Below are positions 54,275 through 64,000 of a DNA stretch of 64,000 nucleotides, in pieces. The stretch comes from Isoetes taiwanensis (taxonomy: Eukaryota; Streptophyta; Lycopodiopsida; Isoetales; Isoetaceae): positions 1,759,200-1,823,199 of the forward strand of contig JAJEKV010000019.1 in the NCBI GenBank assembly GCA_021234155.1. The letters are read 5' to 3'. Every line of letters starts with the position of its first letter. The stretch's first letter is position 1. The position numbers and the translations under genes were made by a program. The notes under the pieces were generated by a model. It did no database searches and was not told the origin of the DNA. It saw nothing but the letters and a program-made list of their open reading frames with translations.

Positions 54275-56255
54275 AATTTCAAGTAATCTATTTTATTTTT
54301 TCCCTGGGAAAATGCAGCTTAGTGAGTCTATATGTTTCGTCACTTTCTATTCCTTGTGTGACATATTTGAATGGCATCAAAACTTACCTTTGCAACCTGC
54401 TTTCCTCTGAGAACTATAGTTAGAACTATTGCATTCACTAGGTTCTGGATATATGGATTGGTACCTTTGAAATGCACTAAATGTGTAGTATGTGATCCTA
54501 ACCATTTACATGAAGGCACCATTACAGTTAGATTCTAAACAATAGCGGACCATTACATTAGATAATTATCCTCTTGAGTGGCTCATGACTGGTTGTCCCT
54601 TTCATGTGCAAATATTCCTTCACATCAAGATTTTGCAGCATGAGAAGAGACAAACAATAATGGACGTCAAGAGGGTAGTGACAGGGGGGAGGTTCTCAAG
54701 GTGCTAATGGTTGGCGATTGTTCTTGAATCAAAAAACTATTCTTGTATCATAAGATCCCTCCACATGCTAGAAATTCTTCATAGTGAGGGCTTTTGTGCT
54801 TGCATCGACATAGTTCAATGGTTGTTGTGTGTGTCAACTTGGAGCTGTCACCTAAGGCTAAGGCAACTAGATTCTAACTCTAGAAACATCACCTTTGCTC
54901 GTAGGGATCCTCACTAATTTGTCTTGAGATAATATATAAGAACAATGTTAGGCTCTGGCCATATATTTCTTAGCATTATTAGAATTGCTCACGATTGGAT
55001 AAGGACTGGAATATGCAATGCATATTGGCAAAGGCAATTGGCATACATTAAAATATCAAATGACAGGTTGATATGTATTTATACTATAGCATGGAATCCA
55101 AAATCATGGCTGATTATATATGGTCATAGCAGCAGGACACAACCTTATCACTCAAGTGGCAACTTGGAAACATGCCGGTAACTGACCAGCAACTTCTCTA
55201 CTTCATGAGGTGACTCACTCGGGATGTGGGTTGCCATATTTGATGCGCGTTCACGAGCACTAGCTGCAGCATATTAGAGCCTATCTCTATACAGATCTGT
55301 CAGTTGCTTGCTAAACTTTCGGAGTATGGCACTCGCAGTCGTGAACATTTATCTTCATTATCTCCATCATAAGAGCTTTCACATCACACTCAAGTAATCC
55401 TGAAAAGAACTCCTCTTGATGGCATGGGCATCAAGGCTATAGGAAATTTCACTTGTGAGCAATGCTACAATGTGGTGACGAAGGGATTCAGATGAGACTG
55501 CAATCTGATCAACCTCTATTACTCATGCAAACACCTACATTGTGAAAGACCGCAATCTGCCTATGGATGGTTGATGTGTGAATTGGAAAAGAGGTCGTAA
55601 CCACTGGCGACACATACTATTCTAACAGCAATGGACTACGATGTGCATACTCAATGGACCAAGTTATAGGAAATCATGCTTGTTTGATCAATGGATCTAC
55701 AACGCATCAATGGAATCAGAAGTGAAGTATGTAGCTGATAGGATGAGCTAGATCCTGCAAGAAGATTGTCGATCCTGCTTTAGAATCTCTTAAACGATCA
55801 ATCAATGGATTCATATGAATTTCAATTGATTAATGGATAAACATGAATCCTATTTTGTAGTGGCATGCTCGTGCATGTCGAAAGATTTCATTGTTCATCA
55901 CTCTTAGCAAAAATGTGCCGCATCTGGAGCAGCTCCTGGATGCATCAAGTTCAGACCATCTGCATGGCCACAAACACATGGCCACGAAAAAATCCCGCGG
56001 CCTCGTTATCGCACATCGCAAACACGCACTTTACGCCACATCCATGTAGATGGCACTATGGGCCGCAATGGTTAGCGGCCATGTCAATGGAATACGTGGA
56101 CGCCATCAATTCAATGCATCAGCAAGCCCACTACGAAACTGTTGCGATCTCCACAAATGAGGAAATTAACACAGTTCAATTCATGATTACTCAGAAGAAA
56201 AGAGAAAAACCATGTATTCAAGTCAAATTTATATAAGGCATAAAATCTACTAAAT
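54275..56255. other. No recognised gene
   Basis: Short frames only. The frame at 55865-56236 (123 codons) has no motif and overlaps another frame on the opposite strand. Confidence 0.4.
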
Positions 56256-57668
56256 ACATGGGCAGATAAGAATGATATACGTGCTACTGGGCAAGCAGGG
56301 TTTAGGAAGGAGCATTCTATGCTTGATCATCTTGTCACTCTTAGAGTTTTAACTGAGGGAGCAAAGGGCCAAGGGAACAAAAGATTTTTGGCATTCATAG
56401 ATCTCATAGAGGCATTTGATCGTGTGAAACGAGCAGATTTGGCAGCGAGGTTGGAATGGTTATAGGTTCCAGTTGAACTCAGACATGCGACTGCTTGCCT
56501 CTATAAAAAAGTACTGGTTGAGCTTTCTTTTCCCTTTGTAGGTCAGGAGAGGTTGGAGAACACGATTGGGGTGAAGCAAGGTTGTCCTTGTTCACCTACA
56601 TTATTTGGGCTCTTATAAATATTTGGGAATTGAGGTAAGCAATAATTATAGGTGGGCACTTGCAGGTGTGCTTCAGGAGGGTTGCGTGCTTTTTATAGCA
56701 CGTTGCGTCAATGTAAAGTGTACAATTTTGAACACTGGAAATTAGGGAGATAGCTTTTTGGAGTGCAGGTTAAACCAGTAATTTTGTATGGGAGTCCAGT
56801 TTGGGAACCAGGACTCTCAAAGAAATGTTGGAGTGAAATTGAAAAGAGGTTTTTACTTAATGAATTGGGAGCTAAACCTCAAAACTCCTTATTGTATGCT
56901 ATTGGTTGAAGATGGTTTTCTTCCACATGAAGTGACATTATGTAGAACTATCACATATCTATCCTTGGATGAAGATAGATTCCCCCGTATTGCTCTTGAG
57001 CAATCTAGGGATAAGGGGTGGTATTGTGACGTTAGAAGATGGTGGTGTGCAAGGTGGTTTAACATGTATGCCGATGTCTCGTAAATATGAAGTCGTCTAT
57101 GAGCATGTGAAGATGCGTGTATTGGATAAGTTGTGAATACTTGAGCCTGAAGGAGATGTGAAGAAACGACTCTATATCAAAGAGATCAATGGGCTTGAGC
57201 CATATGTAGAACAATCTTATCTGTTGTCTTATGTAAGCATGAAAAACCGTATGTTGATCTCTCAACTAAGATTGTCATCTCATTTTTTGCATATAGAAAC
57301 AGGATGGTGGGCCATCACACCTCGTCATGAGAGGTATTGTTTCGGTTATCTAGGTCCAGTGGTTGAAACAGAGCAGCATACTTTTCTTGAATGTGCTTCT
57401 TATAAGCATGTTAAGACTAGACATGGTATCCATGCAGCTACCTTGAGGGATCTATTGAGATTGCCTGCATAGGTGTTAAGTACCTATATTAGAGATGTTT
57501 AGTCTGAAAGAGCGGATATCATAGAGTTGTATAATTTGATGTCTGATTTTGACACAGATGGTGCTTTGAGATAAGTGTCTTATTCGGTATGTACTCTTTT
57601 GCCATAGAGGCCTGAGGACCTATAATGGCTTGATTAACATCAATTAAATAAATTAAATAAATAATACA
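56256..57668 (+). mobile_element. Decayed LINE with AAAT-type tail; YADD region deleted
   Basis: Plus-strand pieces: GQAGFRKEHSMLDHLVTLRV, FLAFIDLIEAFDRV (motif A; D kept), then IGVKQGCPCSPTLFGLL (motif B, 56565-56615). The sequence then jumps to YLGIEVSNNYRWA at about 56620, so about 100 codons including the YADD motif C are missing. Frames then degrade. A C-terminal piece at 57158-57472 (QLRLSSHFLHIETGWWAITP...ETEQHTFLECASYKHV) corresponds to the terminal Cys/His domain of the LINE at 63.1 kb. The element ends in (AATTAAATAAAT)-like sequence at 57640-57668. It is 5'-truncated and inactive. It belongs to the same broad family as the 60.4-63.4 kb LINE. Confidence 0.82.
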
Positions 57669-57669
57669 A

Positions 57670-58015
57670 TGTCAGCTCTTCAATGTGAAAGAAAACAAGA
57701 CTCAGGCATTCACTTACAAAAATGTGATAGGCAGTTAATTATACTGGCAAGACCTAATGTTATAAGTTGGTGCAAGGCTTGTTTTCATTTTTTTGCATTC
57801 TTAACAATTTCAATGGATCCAATTCCTTTGGTAATCGAAGCTCTTCTTATTCTACTTCTCTTTCTACGTTGCACAATAATAGGTTGATGAAGTGTGACTT
57901 TAATGTGTTTGGATTTGATGCCAATGGACAAGGTGCCAGTTTACGAAACTGGAGATTCCAGCCCTGGTGAAGTCACATTGTGATAATGCTTCTCGAGGTT
58001 ACTAGACATAGTTCA
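57670..58015. other. No recognised gene
   Basis: Two short overlapping plus-strand frames without motifs. Confidence 0.35.
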
Positions 58016-58017
58016 GT

Positions 58018-58185
58018 TCTTAGACTTTGAACAAATACTTGCTTTATTCTTTAGTTTCTTAGGTACCGTGGGAGGGTACTATGGTACTACACCAAATATG
58101 AAAACTTTGGACAAACAATTGCTTTCTTCTTTAGTTCCTTCAATACCGTGGAGGGTACATGATACCACTACACCAAATATGCACA
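58018..58185. repeat. Two tandem ~88-bp units, third related block at 58540
   Basis: GACTTTGAACAAATACTTGC...TACCGTGGGAGGGTACTATG...CTACACCAAATATG is followed by ACTTTGGACAAACAATTGC...TACCGTGGAGGGTACATGAT...CTACACCAAATATG. A further TACCTTGGGAGAGTACTATA...CCACTACACC lies at 58543-58577. Confidence 0.7.
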
Positions 58186-58189
58186 TATA

Positions 58190-58955
58190 GTTAGCACTAT
58201 AATCAGTGGTTATATTTTAAACACAATGAATAATTTATCATGTGTGCTTGTAAGTCCCTAATTTTTATAGTCACCAATGCTAAATGTTCTTGTGGAAATT
58301 GTATTAGAGAAACTTTTAGCAAAGACAAATCTTCAAAACACATTGCTTATCACGTTCTCTAAAGATTATCTGTCAGTTTTTTGAAGATTATCTTCCCCTC
58401 TCAAGACACTAGAAGATGAATACCTAGTTTATAACAGGATGTCTTATATTGTCAAGGAAAATAAAATAGGAGTATTTTTCCTCCCTCAATTCCTCTGCAA
58501 AAAGAACACCACTTCCATAGCCAGGGAACTGAATCCCAGTCAGTACCTTGGGAGAGTACTATAATACCACTACACCTGCTATTTATACAATAAAAGCATG
58601 GTGAAAGAAATGTTAGCACTATAATAGTCTATAGGAGACAGTTCAAGGCTTGGAAGCCTTATCCCACATGAGGTGACCGAGCTTTCAGATCTCTTGACAA
58701 AACATAATTTAGTTGTGGAGAATTGTCAACCTCAATGGCATGTATTACACATGAGATTAAGGCATGCCTAAACCTTCAAATTAGCCACTATAGGCACTAC
58801 AGAAGGGCCATCTATATATGTAAGCATTGGAAGGAACATCTACATCAAGCCTGTCGACACTCCTAGAGAAGTATAGGACAATGGTTTATGATGTGGATAC
58901 CTAGACCATACATTGAGATTTGCAAATGTGTTATTAATATTGTTTAATTACTTAA
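58190..58955. other. No recognised gene
   Basis: AT-rich flanking sequence of the hAT element; no coding support. Confidence 0.4.
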
Positions 58956-59062
58956 AACATTCTTGCATTATATGATTGATATTGTTTTTTATGACATACT
59001 CGAAAAAACTTATGCATTATATGATTGATATTGTTTTTGATAACATACTCAAAAAAACTACC
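58956..59062. repeat. ~55-bp tandem duplication
   Basis: GCATTATATGATTGATATTG plus TTTTTTATGACATACTCGAA recurs immediately as GCATTATATGATTGATATTG plus TTTTTGATAACATACTCAAA. Confidence 0.85.
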
Positions 59063-59215
59063 AGCACAAGGTAGCAATTCCATGGATCAGCCTTTCACGA
59101 TATGTAATAGTGGTGCAATTGGAGTATTTTTCCTTATAGAAACGTGGAGTAGACAGATGATAGAGGTGAGCCCAGTGAAAAAAGAGATTAGAATGGCTTA
59201 TTCTTTTTATTATCC

Positions 59216-59262
59216 AGGCGCCCTATAAGCGCCCAGGCGCCGCCTGCGCGCACAGGCCCCGA
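59216..59262. mobile_element. Probable terminal inverted repeat end of the minus-strand hAT element
   Basis: CAGGCGCCCTATAAGCGCCC followed by AGGCGCCGCCTGCGCGCA has the CAGGC/GGCGCC composition typical of plant hAT ends. It lies about 0.5 kb beyond the transposase stop, where the 3' end of a minus-strand element should be. The opposite end lies past the window, so the TIR pairing and 8-bp target duplication cannot be tested. Confidence 0.45.
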
Positions 59263-59394
59263 AGGCCTTCTCATCTGATTTCGCACAGGTAGGAGCATCA
59301 ACCCAGCAAATTTTAGCATAAGGCATCGGCAGCAACATGACAGGATTTAGCAGCCAGAACCGACCCTGTAGCCCGATTTTGCATCTTCAAAGGT

Positions 59395-59510
59395 GAGCTT
59401 CAACCATAGTTGGGCCGACCCACTGACCTAGCCGACCTACCGACCTAGGTGGGAGAAAGCCGACCTAGGTGGGAATTTTTCGCCGACCTACCGACCTATT
59501 TTGCCAAAAT
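59395..59510. repeat. GCCGACCTA short tandem/inverted repeats
   Basis: Several CCGACCTA words, plus two GCCGACCTAGGTGGGA blocks (CCTAGG-centred, self-complementary), sit between the putative hAT end and the transposase stop. They could be subterminal transposase-binding sites. Confidence 0.55.
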
Positions 59511-59741
59511 CCAAGTTCCTTTATTCCTGCAGATAATGTACATACAACATGCAATACATCTCTATTTCTATATAAATAGTTAATATGGATAAGATTACAC
59601 TTCAGAAACTTCAGAACAGTCGATTTATGCTATTAATCTAACAAAAAAAAAAGCAAAGTACATTGTTTTTTGAGGAAATAAACATAAGGAAACTAAGCAG
59701 TAGCATAAAACCAATAGTATCATCAAACCCAATGCACGGTT

Positions 59742-60377
59742 CTAATCTTCATCTTCATCTTCGTAGGCATCTTCATCTTCATTTTCCACATCCGATTCCT
59801 CACGATCCCCTAAATCTTCTCCATCGCTTGATTCAATGTCCTCATCCTCTTCACTTGTATCCTCCTCATCCTCCCCTTCCTCGTCCAATTCCATGGTCTA
59901 CTCATACAATTGATTCAAAGCACGTACCCTTTGGCGACGACGACGAGAACGTGGACGTTGATGCACTTGTGGGGGACAAAAGACAATCCTTTCAACTTGA
60001 ATTCGCTCCAATTCGGCTTGAACAACTAACAATCGTTCTTCATCTTCTTCAAACACAATTTTCTTTGGATCGTGCTCAAGATAAGTCCCATTTCTATCTC
60101 CTACCTTCTCAAGTAACCGAAGATTAGTTTGGATGTAAGCTAGCTTATCCAAGTTCTTGACAAGAAGACGATTCCGTTTCTTTGTATGAATTGAAGAAAA
60201 TGAGCTCCAATTGCGCTCACATGGAGAGGCAGAAGTACCTTGGCTTAAAACCTTCAAAGCCATAATCCTTAGATCTGAAAATTGTGTCCCATAGCTCTCC
60301 CACCAAGTAACTGGCCTCTCTTTCTCATCTTGCTCATGTGCAAGAGGTGTGATATAGCCACCTTGCCCCCCTAGACC
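59742..60377 (-). pseudogene. hAT transposase last exon (C-terminal dimerisation domain), premature stop
   Basis: hAT transposases cut and paste DNA in the nucleus; the C-terminal hAT domain mediates dimerisation. Here the minus strand reads VTWWESYGTQFSDLRIMALK, LSQGTSASPCERNWSSFSSI and HTKKRNRLLVKNLDKLAYI, the classic WW..YG...P.L..+A...LSQ..S...CERNWS.F..IH..KRN.L block. The exon seems to start after a TATGCAG acceptor at 60378. An Arg-rich segment follows, then an in-frame TAG at 59898-59900. Past this stop the same frame stays open for about 50 acidic codons (MELDEEGEDEEDTSEEDED...) to a TAG at 59742-59744, as expected for the original C-terminus. So this copy is probably dead, or stop-readthrough dependent. 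The upstream exon is at 63.5-63.9 kb with a LINE in the intron. Confidence 0.85.
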
Positions 60378-60432
60378 TGCATACAAACATGGAGGTATTG
60401 CTCTATACAAAAGATCTAACTCTACATTTGAT

Positions 60433-60897
60433 ATGGAGGTCTGGAAGAAGGATCCCAAGAAACAATACATATGGGTTAAACTCTGCGAGAATGGACAGCA
60501 AGCATTCTTTGCCATATGCTACTTTGCTCCTGAATCCTCCCAGATATACAAACAACCAGATCATGACAAGGAAACTCCGTTTGAGAGCCTATGCATGGAT
60601 ATCCTGGATTATTCATCTCAAGGTAAAATCTTTGTTATAGGAGACTTTAACGGTCGCACAAGCAACCAACAAGCAAATGTTTTTGAAAATCTCACAAATC
60701 TGCATTTGGATGAGCTCGAAGACCCATTGTACAACAGAATTTCAGCAGATCAAATTTCAAATGATAGGGGACAAAAACTCTTGGAGTTATGCATCACCTG
60801 CCAACTCAAAATACTAAATGGAGTTCAGCCCTTCAATCTATCGGGCAAATTCACCTACCAGAACCACGCAGGTGCAAGTACTATTGACTATCGTTAG
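60433..60897 (+). pseudogene. LINE APE-type endonuclease domain, 5'-truncated
   Basis: A 154-codon frame begins MEVWKKDPKKQYIWVKLCEN; IFVIGDFNGRTSNQQ at about residues 66-80 is the GDFN catalytic motif, and KFTYQNHAGASTIDY at the end matches the (T)y......S.IDYI motif. The next domain motif, PESDHAPLHMIF, follows at 60945 after a stop. The N-terminal NxxG and E motifs are missing by truncation. Confidence 0.82.
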
Positions 60898-62030
60898 CCG
60901 TAAACAAAAGACCAAATCGGGGATTTCTCTATAGGAGATCTTATGCCAGAATCTGACCATGCACCCTTGCACATGATATTCGAAGCACATGCTAAAACAT
61001 TGAAACAGGCCCAGAAATTTCGCCCTAGGATCAGGGTAGACTATGAGCAGCATGTCAAGTACAGAGAGCATCTGGAGGGGCTGCTTACAGATGCAATATG
61101 GTCAGGAGAAATAGAAAAAAGATGCAAAGCTGCTCCAAGAACACATGTTAAATGTCAGAATGGAACTTTTGGTCTCACGAAAAAGGCACGGAGAGGCATT
61201 CCTTGCAACTCTTGGTGGGATCTTTGAATGCCAAGATGCCCGAAGCAAACCGTGATCATAAGCAGGTGTACAAGCCCAAGATGGTATAAACGCCTCATAA
61301 GGCACAAAAGCGCACCTACTTTGCTGCAAGACAAATGACATTATCCGATCGGCTTCTAAAGAAACCTAAACGGTTACGGAACATGCTTAAAGATAGCCAT
61401 GCACATAATAGCCTTGATAATGATGCTCGCTAAAATTAGTCAAGGATATTTATGAAAGGGAAGGCGCTACCAAAGATGCCTATTATGGCTACATCTGAAA
61501 CACTTTTTATCATTGCAGGTAGAGCTATGCTTATCCAAGTTAGCAAATAATAAGGCCCCGGATCTCGACGGTTTATGCATGGAGCTCTTAAAGTGGGGCG
61601 AGAGAAGACTCACGAGATCTTAAATGTAATTGCTGAACTTATGCCTCACCCGTGGACTGCCTCACGCGGTTGGAAACTAAACCGAAAGTACACCCAATCC
61701 ATAAAGGAGGAAATCACAAAGTGGCAGCAAATTATAGAACAATTTATTGGCAGCATTTTCTCAAAAATACAGGCGGGCTTCTTCTTGAGAACAAGCTCAA
61801 GAAATGGACAGAAAGCAAGCGAGGCTCGCCACAATACCAAAGCGTGGTTCGATGTGATCATAACACCCTTGATCATGTCCTCACACTCGGGCCGTGATTG
61901 AGAAAGCTAAAACACCAAACTCTTCCCCTCAGATCTAGCATTCATTGACTTCTCTAAGGCGTTTGATCTGATTCCAAGAAGACCTTGGTGATAGATTGCT
62001 TCAACTTCTGAGTCCCCAAAGAAATTAGAG

Positions 62031-63050
62031 ATGCGGTATCCCAACTATATCTTTGAAGTGCTAATAACAATCTCCAGAGAGAGCAATTCAGTTCTGAAGA
62101 GCACGATAGGAGTAAGGCAGGGATGCCCTTTATCCCCCACTCTATTCGGCATTTATATTGATGAACTAGATGATTGGCTACGCCAGAGATCACTAGCAGG
62201 GACAAAATTGGGCAGCTACATCCTTCAACTCCTCCTCTATGCCCGGCGATGTAGTTCTAATTGCCAAACAAGAAAAAAGGTATTGCAAGAGCATCTCAAC
62301 CACTTAGCGAGACTTGCGGCAAAGAAGATGACCATTAATCATCCAAAGTCTAAAATTATGGTCTTTGGCTCAAGAGAAAGGCCAGATTTCACCTACAGGG
62401 GAGAGCTACTGGAAATAGTTGAGTCATATAAATACTTGGGGATTGACATGGCAGCTAACTACAGTTGGAAAATCTGCATTAATAGAAGAGTTTCAGGCGG
62501 GAAAGCGGCACTATATAGCATGCTAGCTAAATGCAATAAGGCATCACTCACGGACTGGAATTTGAAGAAGCTTCTCTTCAAAACACTAGTACAGACGGTG
62601 GTGCTGTACGGTGCTCCAATCTGGGGTCCAGAGATCTCGGCCAAACTGTGGAAGCAGATTGAAGCGATTCAAAAATCCTTCATAAAGGAAGAACTCGGCA
62701 TTAGATCTCAAATCCCTTATCCGATTATGCTTGCTGAAGTAGGCCTGCTACCACTGGAGTTAGAAGGTTTATACCAGGCAATAAACTTCTTTAACAGGGT
62801 GAATGCTCAAGATACAACCAGATTATCTCACCATGCTTTGGAGAACTCAGAGTGGAAGAACAAGTTATTAGCTTGGGCTGCTAGATGGGGGGTAACCGCC
62901 TGGCCACTTGAGAAAGATGAAATCCGAGCCATGCTAGAGAAGCAAGCAATGCAACACATGTGGGCAAACCCAGGAAAGAGAATGATACAGTACCAGAAAA
63001 ATGTCAATCCCATGATAACAGGTGAAAGCCAACTCTATTTGATAGCTTAA
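62031..63050 (+). pseudogene. LINE reverse transcriptase C-terminal two thirds with broken YADD box
   Basis: The longest open frame of the window (339 codons). Residues ~25-45 carry IGVRQGCPLSPTLFGIYIDE. At about 62235-62262 the DNA still spells LLYA, a damaged codon or two, then DVVLIA in another frame, so the catalytic YADD is destroyed by a small indel and the current frame reads LLYARRCSSNCQ. A compensating shift restores the ancestral frame (LARLAAKKMTINHPKSKIMV, then YKYLGIDMAANYSWK). The rest (LVQTVVLYGAPIWGPE... MLAEVGLLPLELEGLY) is the usual post-RT region. Frame openness despite a dead catalytic site suggests a fairly young insertion. Confidence 0.85.
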
Positions 63051-63089
63051 TATACCTAAGTCTCGAGATGCCCGCTGGCTAGGTACGTA

Positions 63090-63350
63090 ATGTGGTCTCA
63101 TAAGCTGGAAATTGAGACTGGGAGATGGGCTAAGATACAGGTAGAAGAACGTTTATGTAAAATATGTGAGACGAGACAGATTGAAGACGAAGACCATGTT
63201 TTCACATGCTGCCCGGAATACGCCCACATCAGAGATAGCTTTGGAATTCAAGCTACTGATTTTCTATCTTTGTTACAGATGCCACCAATGGCTTTAGGAC
63301 CCTATATTAGAGCTGTTGATACTCACCGCTCTTTTTTGTTAAAGTTGTAA
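63090..63350 (+). pseudogene. LINE C-terminal Cys/His domain
   Basis: 86-codon frame: a HKLEIETGRWAKI stretch, then RLCKICETRQIEDEDHVFTC C-x2-C...H-x4-C knuckle, then PEYAHIRDSFGIQA. This arrangement (C.IC....EDE.HVF..C..Y...R) ends many LINE ORF2 proteins. It is separated from the RT frame by a stop at 63048 and a frameshift. The same domain is seen at 57.25-57.42 kb with its cysteines partly lost. Confidence 0.8.
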
Positions 63351-63401
63351 ATAGCTTGTTCATGTGCTCCATGGTCTTTCGAGGCCCAAGAGAGCATCAG
63401 A

Positions 63402-63429
63402 CAAAATAATAATAATAATAATAATATTT
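63402..63429. repeat. (AAT)n tail of the LINE
   Basis: About eight AAT units directly after the LINE 3' end CAGACAAAAT. Simple-repeat tails in place of poly-A are usual for several LINE clades outside L1. Confidence 0.92.
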
Positions 63430-63434
63430 ACTTA

Positions 63435-63917
63435 TTATTGAAAGAGAAAGAATATTATGCACAAAAAGGGTGAGAGAATAGTACATGTCACAAACTTCTG
63501 ATGTTGTTCCCTCAAACGTCTTTGCATATTCATGTCATTTTTTGTGTATCTAGCAAGATACTTATACCAATCATCCATCACTTGATTAGACTCAAGCTGA
63601 TTAGGAGACGAATACAATGGATGAAGCAAGAAAGCAACGGAATGAAGTGGAGAATGCAACATTGAGAACCTTCCCTTCATTCCATCATCATGATCGCGGA
63701 TCATATTCTTCAAAATTGACACTCTTGATGGATCTACCTTATCGATAAGCTTATCTAAAGACTTTACCATAGAACCCATAATCTCGTAAATCAGCCCCAT
63801 CGTTGCACCTTCTCGATCACAAACTTTCAACAAGATTAATAATGGACTTAGAAGGGTAAGAATGTTTCTTGCCTCCTTGAAAAAGCTTCCACTACGCACA
63901 AGCTCATACATCCACAC
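63435..63917 (-). pseudogene. hAT transposase upstream exon (central region)
   Basis: A 160-codon minus-strand frame: a helix-rich stretch (FKEARNILTLLSPLLILLKV...), MGLIYEIMGSMVKSLDKL, then SPLHSVAFLLHPLYSSPNQL and DDWYKYLARYTKN. These match the plant hAT core just before the dimerisation domain (..PL...LR..D.....MG.+YE.M......I, then HSPLH.A.+.LNP.+). The exon probably ends near 63485 (...RREQHQKF); the residues after it look intronic. It probably begins after the TTATTAG acceptor at about 63921. It joins, across the LINE-bearing intron, to the 60377-59742 exon. Earlier exons lie beyond the window. Confidence 0.72.
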
Positions 63918-64000
63918 ACCTAATAAATTGGATTACAAATATAGATACATAAGCATAGAAATGATATAAACTAAATGTTCAAACTAAATAAGAACATAGT

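Larger units (their letters stand above)
60430..63429 (+). mobile_element. ~3-kb LINE inserted in an intron of the hAT transposase gene
   Basis: A non-LTR retrotransposon, truncated inside its endonuclease. Order: endonuclease motifs VIGDFNGRTS (about 60636) and SDHAPLHM (60955); linker and fingers in broken frames (61200-62030, with KWGERR, CDHNTLDHVLTLG, then a DFSKAFDLI motif A at about 61947); motif B GVRQGCPLSPTLFGIYIDEL (62108); a disrupted motif C; thumb (YLGIDMAANYSWK) and a C-terminal Cys/His domain; then (AAT)n at 63402-63429. It lies opposite to, and between, two hAT exons, so it entered after the hAT element. Several frameshifts show it is inactive. No clear target-site duplication was found. 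Confidence 0.88.

Overview
This is a repeat-rich nuclear window from a land plant. The one gene that reads intact is a six-exon aluminium-activated malate transporter (ALMT) gene, a family known from embryophytes. Everything else recognisable is decayed transposon coding sequence, tandem repeats, purine-rich microsatellites and foldback DNA. The mix (DUF7869-type transposase, CACTA, hAT, L1 and a second LINE type with AAT/AAAT-like tails, tRNA-derived short repeats) suits a large, transposon-laden genome such as a fern, lycophyte or gymnosperm. That placement is an inference; the sequence does not fix the species.

0-15 kb: palindromic 41-bp minisatellites beside a broken DUF7869-like transposase (about 1.3-4.4 kb). 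Then come a 1-kb segment present twice in tandem, with a 100-N gap in the first copy, a 124-bp tandem triplet, a GGA tract, a pair of ~400-bp direct repeats, and a GC-rich tandem array of ~1-kb units (10.2-14.7 kb).

15-31 kb: a degraded minus-strand CACTA-type transposase (16.8-19.4 kb), AT-rich DNA with two purine tracts, a perfect (GAA)~55 array, a minus-strand SET-domain gene fragment split by a frameshift, CG-rich repeats built on CGTCGTTTAACGGCG, and a plus-strand LINE ORF1-like region (29.8-30.7 kb).

31-48 kb: scattered minus-strand coding-like pieces, two clusters of GGAAACCTCCCC/GGGGAGGTTTCC foldbacks, the ALMT gene (36365-38385), and a 5'-truncated L1 with a 14-bp target-site duplication (39.2-43.16 kb). 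The ALMT gene and the L1 lie between two inverted copies of a ~0.55-kb repeat (about 34.95-35.52 and 46.97-47.53 kb). Beside the right copy are a GC palindrome and three tandem tRNA-like units.

48-64 kb: mostly unrecognised AT-rich DNA with a possible LTR-retrotransposon primer-binding site, a nearly spacerless inverted duplication of a B3-domain fragment (54.02-54.27 kb), and a LINE that has lost its YADD catalytic box (56.26-57.67 kb). The last segment is a minus-strand hAT transposon (from about 59.2 kb to past the window end) with a 3-kb LINE (60.43-63.43 kb) sitting in one of its introns.

The elements do not form one pathway. The window reads as a host gene surrounded by nested layers of mobile DNA. 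The features most worth following are the inverted repeats able to give hairpin RNA (B3 palindrome, CCTCCCC foldbacks, the 32-bp palindrome) and the inverted repeats around ALMT.
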